Source: Anaeramoeba flamelloides (Eukaryota > Metamonada > Anaeramoebidae). Taken from it: a stretch of DNA of 64,000 nt. The notes under the pieces are model-generated. The model did no database searches. It was not told the origin of the DNA and saw only the letters and a program-made list of their open reading frames with translations. The stretch is from NCBI GenBank assembly GCA_027625915.1, contig JANTQA010000042.1, positions 570,001-634,000 on the forward strand. Direction: 5' to 3'. The first letter of the stretch is position 1. Every line of letters begins with the position of its first letter. The position numbers were made by a program, and so were the translations under genes. This document shows, one piece after another, positions 46,701-57,349 of the stretch.

Positions 46701-48833
46701 GAAGAGTAAAAAGGAAAGAAAAAAAAATTATACTTTAAATAAATTAGGAGAAGGTTCAATTATTTTTCAAATTGAAAGTAAAAAAAAGAATGACAATTTT
46801 CATGAGGAGATGGCGGTTTTTAAATACGTCATATTTCCACAAAAAGAGTCATTTTTAACTGGTAATGAAAACTATTGATGTTATTTTATGAAAAAAATAA
46901 ATTCAAAAAATTCAAAATTAAAATTGGAATTTAAAATTTCTCATGAAAAGTGAAAATGGTCAATATTATTGAAAATTCATTTTAATTTTTTTTTTGTTCG
47001 TAATTTGTTAAAGTTTTCTGGAAATAATAATAAATAAAAATAAGGAAAATAAAATGAAAATTCAGTAATACCTCAACACTTTTTATGAGTTAAAACTAAC
47101 GATTTTTAAATTTGCATATAATTTAAATTGTGGAATGAATTTAAAAAAATTATTTTGAGTTTTTTTAATCAATTTTTGGTTCAATTTCCTTTTCTCAAAA
47201 CTGATAAGTCTATTTTCAAAGCATTTCATATCAAAGAACATTTCGAAAATCAACTTTTTTACAATGTTTCTTTGCATTTAAAACAATAAAATTCTTTATT
47301 CAAAACGAGCTCACAAACAATTGAAAAAAGGAATTTTGCACCAAAAATTTCTAAATATTTTTTTGAAGTTATCACAAAATCTTTCATTTTATATTTTGGA
47401 TTCACAAACTTAAATAGTCAAAGGGATTTATAATTTCAAAGTTAAATCATTTCTCGGACAAGAGAAAGAAATTTCCAAAATTTTTAAAAAATTGTATCCC
47501 AATAATAATTACTCTCTGAATAAATGGTACAGCTTGTTTAAAAAAGTGTAGGATTTTTTTTTTTTTGGGATTGACAAATTTAAAAATATTCAAAAAGAAT
47601 TCAAGTTTTAAAAAAGTAAGGAATATTTTTGTTAAAAATCATTTTTTCTGGCTTTTATATTTTTATAAAAGGAAAGAAATAAACACTAGGAAGTGAGGAA
47701 GTGGTTGAAGTGGGAAAAAAAAAAAAAGCACTTTTAAAATATTTGAGTCCTCACTTTTGAAAAACTTTATTTTTTTGAAAAGTTTGTTTTAAAAAAAGTT
47801 CGCACTTTTTTACAACAAAATACTCGAAAAAAGTTTTAAATTCTCCCTCACTTTTTGAAAATATTTTCGATTTTTGAAAATATTTTCGATTTTTGAAAAT
47901 TATTTTCTAATTAGGGCGTCCAAAATGTTCACAAAAAACGAAACTTGAGAATGGTCCGCAGTACCTTTTAGAATTTTTTGACACAGTTAAGGATGTTCTT
48001 GAAAAATCTTAAATATTGATTTTGTTTGTTTTTGATTTTGTTTATTACCCTCAAAGAGAGAATGTAATGAAATGATTGTTTGGTTTATAAAAAAAAAAAA
48101 AACACACCCATCATTACTAAAAAATCTTAGACCCCAAATTACAAGACGAGTTATGGTGAGTGAGAGGAGAAAAAGGAAAAAAAAAAAAAAAAAAAAAAGT
48201 TAATAAACAAACCTCTTTATCCTTTTCTTGCACCAATCTCCATCTCCTTCCAATTTCTTTTGAAATGTCACCTGTTTGAAAGTCTGGATTATCTTGCTTA
48301 ATTCCTCTCCACACATCCGAGCTGTAAAATTGGTAAGGTGTTCTTGCTGATTTGGGCTTCTTTGGATCTCTTCTTCCCGTTGATCTCCCTTTCCCTCCCT
48401 TCTTTACTGACGATCGTTTAATTGGTTTTTTTACTGGTGCGTCTGGATGAAGTCGAAGGAATTCTTTCATTTCTCTTTCAAATCTAAGTTTGTCTTCTTC
48501 TGATTTGTCAATGTAAACCTTTGAAAGAAAAAAAAAAAAAAAAAACAAAGACAATATTAAAATAATAAAAAAAAAAACAAAAAAAAACAAAAAAAATTAA
48601 AAAACGTTAAAGCATTTAAAATAAAAAACAAAGGAAAAAGATTTTACCTGTTTTTCTTTTTCTGAAAGGTTTCTCCAACGTTTACTACATTCCTTCGAAA
48701 TTTCTGTAAAAGTCATCTTTGGGTATTCATTACGTACTTGGACATTCGTTTCTTTATTATAAAACATGTAAGAAGTAAGTCTTCCTTTTGGTCGATCTTT
48801 TTCAATTTCTGGATCAATTTTATGATTACTCAT
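43728..48833 (-). CDS. Two-HMG-box protein with RS and Ser/Gly tail
   Basis: There are three minus-strand exons, 48833-48648, 48518-48213 and 44084-43728, all phase 0, giving 282 residues. It should be a nuclear DNA-bending chromatin protein (HMGB class). Box A is at residues about 14-85: RPKGRLTSYMFYNKETNVQV, FTEISKECSKRWRNLSEKEK, then across the splice SEEDKLRFEREMKEF. A basic linker is followed by box B at about 112-185: DPKKPKSARTPYQFYSSDVW, GDISKEIGRRWRLVQEKDKE, then across the second splice KYVKQSDQDKIRYEKEMKEY. The tail is not the usual acidic one: it is about 50 residues of Lys/Arg/Ser (RS-like) and then about 45 of Ser/Gly/Tyr repeats (SSSSGYSS). Intron 1 is 129 bp and intron 2 is 4128 bp with GTTTGT at its donor; intron 2 contains copy C of the 2 kb element. 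The box fit across both junctions makes the gene model firm. Confidence 0.92.
44340..45900. mobile_element. Roughly 2 kb long-TIR element, copy C, in HMG gene intron
   Basis: The left arm at 44430-44650 (CCATTTTTGAAAATTTTTAA, CTCTATTTGTGAAAAG, TTTTTTGAACATTTTT) and the right interior at 45190-45860 (AAGTAATTTGTTAATCAAAA, ACAGATAAGATCAAG, ATATTATACTAGGATAT) match copy B. The middle, about 44925-45180, matches B only on the opposite strand (AATAATAATAAATAG, GATAAAGAAGA, AAATCTTC), so it is inverted relative to A and B. The last right arm is missing or diverged. Confidence 0.6.
47852..47909 (+). repeat. Three tandem 19-20 bp units
   Basis: Three units of TTTTTGAAAATATTTTCGA lie in a row, the third one diverged. 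They are in the large HMG-gene intron. Confidence 0.85.
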
Positions 48834-51811
48834 ACCAACAAATATTTTCTTTTGTGAAAAATAAAAAAGTAAAAAAATGAACAACTGATTATTATTTTTC
48901 TCTTTGCAAAGATAAAAAGTATTTCACTGTTATAAAGCTAGTGGACCGAAGAATGATTTTTCTTTTTTTAGGAAAGATTGAAATAGGAAGATTAAAAATT
49001 TGGGAAGGTTTATTATTTAATTATTATCTTAATTTTGTTCTTTACCCTTCTCAACTAACTTTTCAAAATATATCTTATTTCCTTCAAAATAAAAAACTAT
49101 TCTGAAAAAGAAAAAAGAAAAAGTTGATATTGGACTTTATTGACTACACTCTTCTAAAGAAACTCAAAAAAGTGAACAAGAATAATACTATTTCAAGTTT
49201 ATCGAATTATTTTTGAGAATTAAAACAAAAAAAAGACTTATAATGGTCTAGTTACAGCATTCAAATTTATAATATGTCCAAGGAGAACATCTTCTAAGAA
49301 TTAAATTAGAAAGTTTACTCGTAATGATTCACAAAATTCAAAAAAGAAAAAAAACATTTCATCAGATCCTTATTTTTCAAAATATTCAAAAAGAAAAAAA
49401 AAATCACTTAGATTCTGGATAGTAAAAAATTCAAGAACAAAAAAGGTATCAAGATTCTTGTTGGCAAAAAAATTCAATTAAAAAAAAAAGTTAAAAAGGT
49501 TCTCAAGTAAAAAAAAATCAAGTTTTCGAAAAAAAAAACCTATTTTTTCTTATTTTTTCCACGAAATTACTTGAATTTCTACAATTTGAAACAAATTGTT
49601 CTACTTAAATACAAAATCAATTTAATTCAATTTAATCTAATTTGTCAATATTTTTTATCCCACTAAATTTAACATATGTGGGATTTCATATTCTTGAGCA
49701 AAAAATATCTATCTGAGAAATACAAAAAATCAAGAAAAAAAAAAATCTAGGATCTCAGATAGCGTCAAAGAGAGGAACTTTAAAAGTAAAAAAGTTGTTT
49801 TAAAAATTATAATATACAACACTTTAAATTGGAATTGAGGATTGGTATCTGTATTTTTTTTTCTAATGGTGTTTTTGTTTTTGATTATTGTTTTTAAAAG
49901 ATCTTGTGTAAATTACATGTTGGTTCGTTATTGATTAGAATTAGGCAAATATAATTTATTACTAAAAAAAAATTATATCAATTTCAAATATTGGTTTTTC
50001 ACACTAATGACGAGTTCTTTAATTCGTACTTTTGAACAAAATTATTTTAAATTTCCAAAATTGTGTTCATAAAAAATATTTTTTAATGGGATTAGTCTCA
50101 CCCGAGATTCATCTTATAATCAAAGTGTGTTGTAATTGGGAGTAAATAATATTCATGTTTACATGATAAAAATTACTTTTAAAATCTATTATAATTATTA
50201 TTAAACAATTAATTATTGTTTTTTTTTGTCAATTATCCACTATTAAAAATTTTCATTTTAGGATTTTTTTTTTTTTAATTTTTCAAATCTTAAAAATAGA
50301 AATCAAATTAAAGGTATTACATTTATTGTAATAATTCTTATTTAGAACTTCCAAAAAGTAACTATTTTTCATTTTTTTTTTTATTTCAAAGATTAACTCA
50401 ATAATCATCAACATAAAAACCCCAAGATTGATCAATTTTGATTCTTTTGTTATAAAGATAATTTGTTATATTTTTAAATATATTTCGAATCTGAAAAAAT
50501 TATTTGTCAAAATAATCGAAAGTTTTGATTTTTTAATTTTCTTAGAAAATGTGAATTTTTTTAACAACTAATCTACATTTCATGATAAACCTAAGAATGA
50601 TATTTTACAATTTGGAGTATGAATATTATGACCCAGCCTTCAAATTTATTAAGAAATGTAGATTTTTATCTTGAAATTGTTTGGGGTTTTTTACTAATAC
50701 AATGGTGATTTTTAATTATTATTATTGCCCTTACATACTATTTTACTAATATGAATTTTTGGAGACATTTGAACAACCAGAACTGATTTTTATTGCCATT
50801 CTTTGGGCGTATACTTTAATTTTGGAATTCTTTGTGATGGGTTCTTAATCTTTAAACAGTTGATTCTTATTTCTCATTCTCAAACTCAAAATAAGTAGAT
50901 TCAAGTCTAGCTTTTAGGAATTACTCGGTTTTGGATACTAACTTGTGAAAAATTTTTCAAAAAGGAGAAATAAAACCAAATGAATCAAAAAATCAGAACA
51001 TAAAAGCACCCCCCTCCATTTAAGGCAGATAACTTTGGATCCATGTCCTTTTCAGACCAAATTATCAATCAGAAAACTGATTTTCAAACAATACATTTTT
51101 TGACAATACTGTTATTTGAATTTTAAATGGAATATAATTTCATTTTAATTTCCAATTTCCTTTTTCAAACAAAGCATGAAAATTACACACTACTTCTTTG
51201 AGAACTCAATTTAGGCAAGAAAAATCTGGAAAAGGAAGTGAAAATTCTTTCCCATTTATAATTCAAATACCAGTAGAAAGTAAAATTCAAACAAAGCCAA
51301 AGATCGATCAATAAAGAACGAAAAAAAAAACCGCTTTACACTCCAACATAATAGAATCTGTTTCCCCAATTCAAGGATCGTAGTCCTTAAAAAATTATAT
51401 TTTTTCGTTATTTATCAAACAGTAATTAATTTGATTCATTCGAAGTAAAAGAAAAAAAAAATGGAAATGATAAGATATTTAAAATCAGAGGAGTATTCTT
51501 TTTCTAAAACAAAGAAAAATAAACTCTTCTTGAAAAATCAATTTAGTAATTGTGTGCTTTATTTGGAAACTTTTTTTTTGTCCCATTTTGAATAATTTGA
51601 TTAAAGGAACCCAAACAATCGATCCTTTACACGAAATTAAAACCAAGTGGGCTTATGAACAAGATCAGGACTTTTTTTCAAAGATTCGAAAAAAGGAAAT
51701 CTTTTTTTAAAATTAAAAAGAAAAAAAATATAAAATTACTAAAAAAAGAAAAAGAAAAAGAAAATACGAACTCCAAAAGGGTTGAGAAGAAAGAAAAAAA
51801 GAAATTAATTA
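48834..51811. other. Intergenic region with old repeats
   Basis: This stretch contains repeat H copy 2 (49565-49875) and a repeat near 51150-51300 that recurs at 15300-15480 (GAAGTGAAAA then TTCAAATACCAGT). The HMG gene's promoter should lie just beyond 48833. No other gene is recognised. Confidence 0.5.
49565..49875 (+). repeat. Dispersed repeat H, copy 2
   Basis: It matches 5455-5790 in the same orientation: ATTTCTACAATTT, ACAAATTGTT, AATTCAATTTAATCT, AGAGAGGAA-like words and TTTTTTTTCTAATGGTG. It is old and non-coding. Confidence 0.5.
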
Positions 51812-53089
51812 TTAGTTCTCAATCTTATATACAATTATATTTAATGCTTTGGGAACGACTTCAAATTTTGCGGGTAAAAACCCGACATCTTCTCCTTCCA
51901 ATTCAATTTGATAGTTATCCAATTCCTTTTTCCGTTTTTTTTCGGACAATTTCCAAATGCTTTTAGGAAGTTCTAATTTTACTCCTTTCCCTCTTGTGTA
52001 AGAGATGCCATCCAATTTTAAATGAGATCCAGATCTCAGTTTGATCATAATTTGGATTGTCTCTTTTAAGGACACAGAAGGAGCAACACAGCAATCAAAA
52101 TAGCCATCGTTGACAATTGACTTTGGGCAAACCATCATTCCACCACCAAAGAATCTTCCGATACCCATTGCAAAAAAAGCTATTTTTTTTTTTTGAGTTG
52201 GCGATATGTTGTATTTTTCTTCCATTCCCCAATGCGATCCTATTAGGTTTGTTTTTTCTTTTTCCTTTTCCTTTTCCTCTTCTTCCTCTTGTTCTTCTTT
52301 TACCCCCACTTGTTCTTTTTCTTCTTCTTCTTCTTCTTCTTCTTCTTCTTCTTCTTCTTCTTCTTCTTCTTCTTGAATTTCAATTTCAATTTCTTTTTCC
52401 TTTTCAACTTTTCCGTTTTTTTTATTTTCAACTTTTGGGAAATCTTTTCGATCGAAAACTGTCCAAAGTGTTGGTGGAAAACTATAACTTATTGTTGTTT
52501 GTAAACAAGACCAAGCATAAGACATAGCCCCGAGTTTTTTCGAAGATTTGTTTACTTTCGAAGAGATGTAAGCTGTAATCCCAACCGACGCAATATTAAC
52601 AAAATACCTTTCCACTCTGGTATCCAGCGCCTTTGTGGTGTAGTATTTGGCTTTCCCAACATCATAGACTTGTAAGTCCCCCTTCTTAATAATCCTTATA
52701 AAATCGTTGATCTTCAGTTTGGCTTGCATCATTTTATAAATTGGCTTTGCAGTGTCGCTGCCTGTCCCGATCGGTATGATCGCAAGTGCGATCTTCTTTT
52801 GTGATTTAATGATTTCGTTTGCGACTTCATTAATTACACCATCGCCTGAAATCACCAGAATTGTGTTGCACCCTTCTTCAATCAGTTTTCGGCTTTTGAC
52901 AAAACCGTCACGTTTGCGTTCGGTAAAATAAAAGCTTATTTTTTTAAAGTTTTTCTTCAATTCTTTAAGGATCTCTGGCCACATTTTTTTGGCTTTTCCT
53001 TTTGAACTTGTTGGATTGACAATAACCCCTAAATGTGTTGTAGTCCAAGTGCTTTTTTGGTTCTTACTCATTAAGAAATTAACAGGCAA
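51812..53089 (-). CDS. DAG/sphingosine-kinase-like lipid kinase
   Basis: Intronless, 425 residues (or 419 from the second Met at 53071). It belongs to the diacylglycerol-kinase catalytic (DAGK_cat/YegS/LCB5) fold, which phosphorylates lipid hydroxyls with ATP. Visible motifs: VIVNPTSSKGKAKKMW (residues 22-37), the nucleotide loop ISGDGVINEVANEI (80-93) and PIGTGSDTAK (106-115). Later come FFGGGMMVCPKSIVNDGYFD and the C-terminal IELEGEDVGFLPAKFEVVP, matching the usual 'DGE...v.i.P' strand. SGDG in place of GGDGT is as in sphingosine and ceramide kinases. Residues about 225-275 are an inserted charged run made mostly of Glu, encoded by a GAA repeat; it lies between the two lobes and should loop out. 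The lipid substrate cannot be told. No membrane segment or C1 domain is seen. Confidence 0.9.
   Translation of the reverse strand: MPVNFLMSKNQKSTWTTTHLGVIVNPTSSKGKAKKMWPEILKELKKNFKKISFYFTERKRDGFVKSRKLIEEGCNTILVISGDGVINEVANEIIKSQKKIALAIIPIGTGSDTAKPIYKMMQAKLKINDFIRIIKKGDLQVYDVGKAKYYTTKALDTRVERYFVNIASVGITAYISSKVNKSSKKLGAMSYAWSCLQTTISYSFPPTLWTVFDRKDFPKVENKKNGKVEKEKEIEIEIQEEEEEEEEEEEEEEEEEEKEQVGVKEEQEEEEEKEKEKEKTNLIGSHWGMEEKYNISPTQKKKIAFFAMGIGRFFGGGMMVCPKSIVNDGYFDCCVAPSVSLKETIQIMIKLRSGSHLKLDGISYTRGKGVKLELPKSIWKLSEKKRKKELDNYQIELEGEDVGFLPAKFEVVPKALNIIVYKIEN
52320..52374 (-). repeat. (GAA)n coding microsatellite
   Basis: About 18 GAA triplets (CTT on the plus strand) encode a Glu run in the lipid kinase. 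It is a pure trinucleotide run, so its length can change without frameshift. Confidence 0.95.
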
Positions 53090-53426
53090 TTAATAGAAAA
53101 GCAAATTAAAACAAAAATAAAAAGGGAAGGTTGATTTGAAAGTGAAATTTCATTCAGTTCTTCTATTTCTGTTTTGAAAATCCTTTTTTTCGAATTGTAC
53201 ACACAAGAATTTTTCTAAAAGAGTGATGGTATTAATAATATTCTTAAGGTGGATATAACTAAAAATTATTCTGTTATTGATAAAATATACATGTTAACTT
53301 TGGTAAACTCATATTTCGAATTAAAATACATCTGTCTTTTTTCTAGAAAGCTTAATATCTTATGATCAAAGAAACCGACTTTTAAACAAGATGTAAATAT
53401 GAAATTAGTATTTGAAATTCAAAATA

Positions 53427-53650
53427 CAGCGATCAAAATAAACGCTCCCAACGACTCTAATCCATATTTTAAAAAAAAGTTCATACTTTGTGTTCTTCTT
53501 GTTCCAAAGCAACATCTAATTTTCTACCCAACAGTATACCTAAGTTTAAATCAATTTTGAAAGTAAACTCGTTGATATTTTTAGTAAAAGTTCAATTATG
53601 AATGAAATTAGTTGAAAATTTTTCATAATTTTTTCGATTTTTTTGAAATA
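53427..53650 (+). mobile_element. Tc1/mariner-like end, family G copy 2
   Basis: TA is followed by CAGCGATCAAAATAA, then CTACCCAACAGTATACCTAAG and TTTAAATCAATTTTGAAAG, parallel to 4061-4290. No opposite terminus was found nearby. Confidence 0.5.
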
Positions 53651-53914
53651 ATTTTTTTTTTTGATAATAAAAATTTTGTCTCTCAAATTAACTCTTCATT
53701 TTTTTGATATACATTTTTCAATTTGACCCTTGATTTTTTAGAATTTTATTTGTTAAATAATAGAACTTTAAGAAACCAATACCATGTTTAATTAGGGGTT
53801 ATTGTTGGTTTCTTTGATCGGTTGATGTATTGGTCTTCTATCACAAAAAAAAACACACTTTTTATTTTAAAGTATTAATGAAACTTTTCAACACACTTTA
53901 TTTAAACAATACTA

Positions 53915-54670
53915 GATATATAAACACCAATTCAAAATTATTAACTTGCTAAAATTCGATTTTTGAAAAAAAAAACTGATTTAACCAATTCTCGAAGAAA
54001 TCTAAAATTAGAATCATTCACTAATTGGAATGTTAACACTTGTTTAGAAATTAAAATACTAACAAAAAAAAAATAAATAGTTATCAGTACAGTCCGTTCC
54101 ACTCTTAAGACACAAACTTTCAACGAAATTTAAGGTACAAAAAAATTCTCAAATTAAGGTTCAAAATTTAGATTTTTGTGTAAAATAATTTGTGAAAAAA
54201 AAAATCCAAAAAATGTGTTTTAATTTGAGATTTTTTTGTAGACTTAAATTTCGTTGAAAGAATGTATCTTAAAATAGAACGGGCTGTACAAATAAATTAA
54301 GGACGTGTTTTAAAAATTTTTGAGAGAGTAAAACAAAAAAAATACATTGGTAAATTTGTTTAAATTTTATTAGGAAAATTGATTGTTCGAATGGTTAGAT
54401 ACAACCAACTAATTTTATTTGAGTTAGTCTATTTTGAACAACTCAACATTAATCCAATATCAATCTTGAAAAAAATTGTTCTGACTAAATAAGTTACCTA
54501 ATTCAAAAAAATAAATATAAAAAAAAAACGAAAAATATGAAAAAATGATTTTCATATTTTTCAAAAAACAAAATTATTTCCAATTTGAATAAAAGTGCAT
54601 TATTGTGATTGAATGGAATGTTTTAGTGTGTTAATTTTTGAATTTTTTTTTACTTTTGGTAAATGGTAAT
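53915..54670 (+). repeat. Dispersed repeat J, copy interrupted by a MITE
   Basis: It aligns with 42270-42880 on both sides of the MITE at 54090-54286. Left of the MITE: TCACTAATTGGAATG and AAATAGTTATCAGTA. Right of it: GTAAATTTGTTTAAATTT, GGTTAGATACAACCAACTAA and GATTTTCATATTTTTC. Confidence 0.65.
54090..54286. mobile_element. MITE family M, copy 2, nested in repeat J
   Basis: This is a 197 bp element with ends CAGTCCGTTCCACTCTTAAG and (opposite strand) CAGCCCGTTCTATTTTAAGA, then ACTTTCAACGAAATTTAA on both arms. TA flanks both sides (54088-54089, 54287-54288). The sister repeat at 42 kb has a single TA-containing site here (AAATAGTTATAAATACAT), giving a natural empty site. Confidence 0.9.
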
Positions 54671-57349
54671 TTATGTAGATATGAAGATCTTGTCAACATT
54701 TTAAGTTTTTTACACCGTTGTAATTTGACTTCAAAACACTTAACCTATTTTTGATTATCACGAATTCAATTTCTATTATGAGAAAATTAATTGGAAATTA
54801 ATAATAATATATATTTACTTTGCAAATATCAAAAAATTTAAATTATATTTAAAAATATGTCATATTAAATGTAGTTTCCTGCTTCACAGAAACGTTATTT
54901 ATATTTTTGTAGCTGATTGTAAAAAAAAATCTTATGGTCTACATACAATGAGAATCTACAAATATCAATATTTCACAAAAATAACCATGATTTCTACAAA
55001 TAATGTTATTGTTAAGAATTCACAATTTGGTTATTTTTTGATTCTTGTTTTACATGTTTGGAACACAAAAAAGTATAAAAAAAACACCCAAAAAAAAAAA
55101 AAATGAGATCATTCATTTATTCTGAAGACAATGCTTTTAAAAGAATAATATGAAAATGAATTGAATTCCCCCCATTAATTATTTAAATACCAGTATTGGT
55201 TTTATGAAAGTTCTAATATTAAAAAAAAAAGTAATTCTAGCAATGAACAGATTAAATTGTAAAATTATTCTAAATCATAGAGATTCTTATTTTAAGAAAA
55301 ATGTTTATTCAAAAAAAAAATAAGAAATTTCATAAAAATTGAGTAAATTAGTAACACTTTTGAACTCATTAAATTTCTTTTACATTCCTAAATATACTCA
55401 AAATAACATGGAATTGAAAAATAAAAATTCATTTGGATATGAGTATACTGTTTTTTTATTATTAAATTTAGTTCTTTATTGTAACAAGAATTAAAAAAAA
55501 AAAAAAAGGAACTTATTTAATTTGAAGCTTGATTGTATATACTTGACAAGTATTTTTTGAACACAATTGTTACTTTTCTATTTGTTGTAATTCAAATTTA
55601 CTCAATTAATTCTTATACGGGCTACTATACTACACTTACTCGCCTATAATATACGGGTCTCATACCACATGGATAAATGTATAACAATTGAAAAATAACA
55701 TGGAACTGATAACCAAAAAATAATTCTGTATTTTGAATTCAAAAAATGATGTAAAATCTGATTACTACAAAATCAAAATTACTTTGAATTTTATTTACAA
55801 AAAAGAATTATTTTTTTTTAAAGTTTGATCGATATTCGATTAAATTTTTGAAAAATCATAAATTTGGCATATTTTCTTAAACTTTCAAAAAAATGGAATT
55901 TTCTTCAAAGAAGAAAGAATACTTATTTACGTGAAAAGAGTTCAAAAATATTCTTTAAAAAAAAATACAAAATTATTTAAAATGATTTTGAACTAAAAAA
56001 AGCATTGTAACACAAAAATAACTTATGATAATTATTTTAAATTTGATGAAAAAATATTTCTGGTTATTCAAAGAAGAACATTTCAAATCAATTTTTTCTT
56101 TTTTATTGAATAAAAAAATATGAGAAAAACAGCATACATATTAAACTAAAAATTCTCACAAAATACTTTTTTAAAATTTGGTAAATTTAACTTTTTACAA
56201 ATAAGAGAAATACTTTTTTAATTTGATTATTTTTAATCAATAGGTAATAAGAAAATCTTAATTATTTGAGAGGATTAATAATAACCTAAAGACCACATTT
56301 ATAAATTTATTTGATTTTTTTTTTTTTTTTTCAACTCTTCTCAAATTTTAAAACAATTAACATCTAATTTCAAATTATTTATAATTAAAAACAAAATGAT
56401 CAATAAAATTAAATAACTTCTTTATCTAATTATACTGCCTTATTTATACTCTAAGTATTTGAAAAAGGATATTTGTTTATCAGTTAAATTTCAACAAATT
56501 ATGATTATTTTTGAAAAAAAATTCAAAACATAATATTAATGTTTCGGATCTTCTTTACTTAAACAATTTGGTCATTTTCAAAGATTTTTAAAACAGGGTT
56601 AAAGCCTCAATGTTATTTGTTCATAGAAACAATTAAAACTTATTAAAAATCAGAATTGTGGAAAAGGAAATATATTTTTCTAAAAGTTTCTTTTTGATTT
56701 TTATGGAAAATTCAATCAAAAAGAAGAAACCATAAGTCTTTTTATCAAAAAATAATTGGAAAAAAAGATAACATCTTTTCAAAATGATAACCCATTTCTC
56801 TGAAATTGAGAAACAAGTTTATTTATCAAGTTATATTGATTCTTTATGAAAAAATAAATTTCTGATGATTATCCGAAAAAATAAAGAAAATATAAGTGTG
56901 AATTATGTCAATATAAATTACTTATATTATAAATACAATATCCATACATTTGAAAGTATTCTCCATTAAGGGATAGACACATTTTCTTGTAGCTTCATTT
57001 ATTATTAATTTTTTTTTTTTTTTTTTTTTCAGATTATTTTAACATTGTTATATATTCATTTTTAAAAGGTACAAATATTGTTGGAAGAGTTGATTTGTTA
57101 ATGTTCAAATTGTAATATGAAAAACAAAATAAAAAATCTTTTCTTGTAGAAATCTATTTTTCTTAAAAAAATTGTTGTTATTTTTTTAATCATAACATTG
57201 ATCACACTCAAAAAAAAATGAAATTCTTGTAAAAAAGCAGAAAGTATATAATGACTTCAAAACTTGATGAAGAGAAATATTTATTTAAAATTATAAAACA
57301 AACAATAAAAAAAATTAGTAATAATTATTTTTAAATAACTAAAGTGGGT

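Larger units (their letters stand above)
53090..57349. other. Intergenic region with nested repeats
   Basis: It holds a family G end (53427-53650), repeat J copy 2 (53915-54670) with MITE family M inserted in it, and a fragment of the 15300-type repeat at about 55130-55220. From 55220 to 57349 only A/T-rich sequence is seen. No exon was recognised. Confidence 0.6.

Noticed and set aside
49905-49930. GTGTAAATTACA word like the LINE 3' end
   Set aside because: The surrounding sequence does not match the LINE tail; probably chance in A/T-rich DNA.
52117-52527. Plus-strand frame with a long Leu run
   Set aside because: It is the reverse reading of the Glu-rich part of the lipid kinase, whose motifs are on the minus strand.
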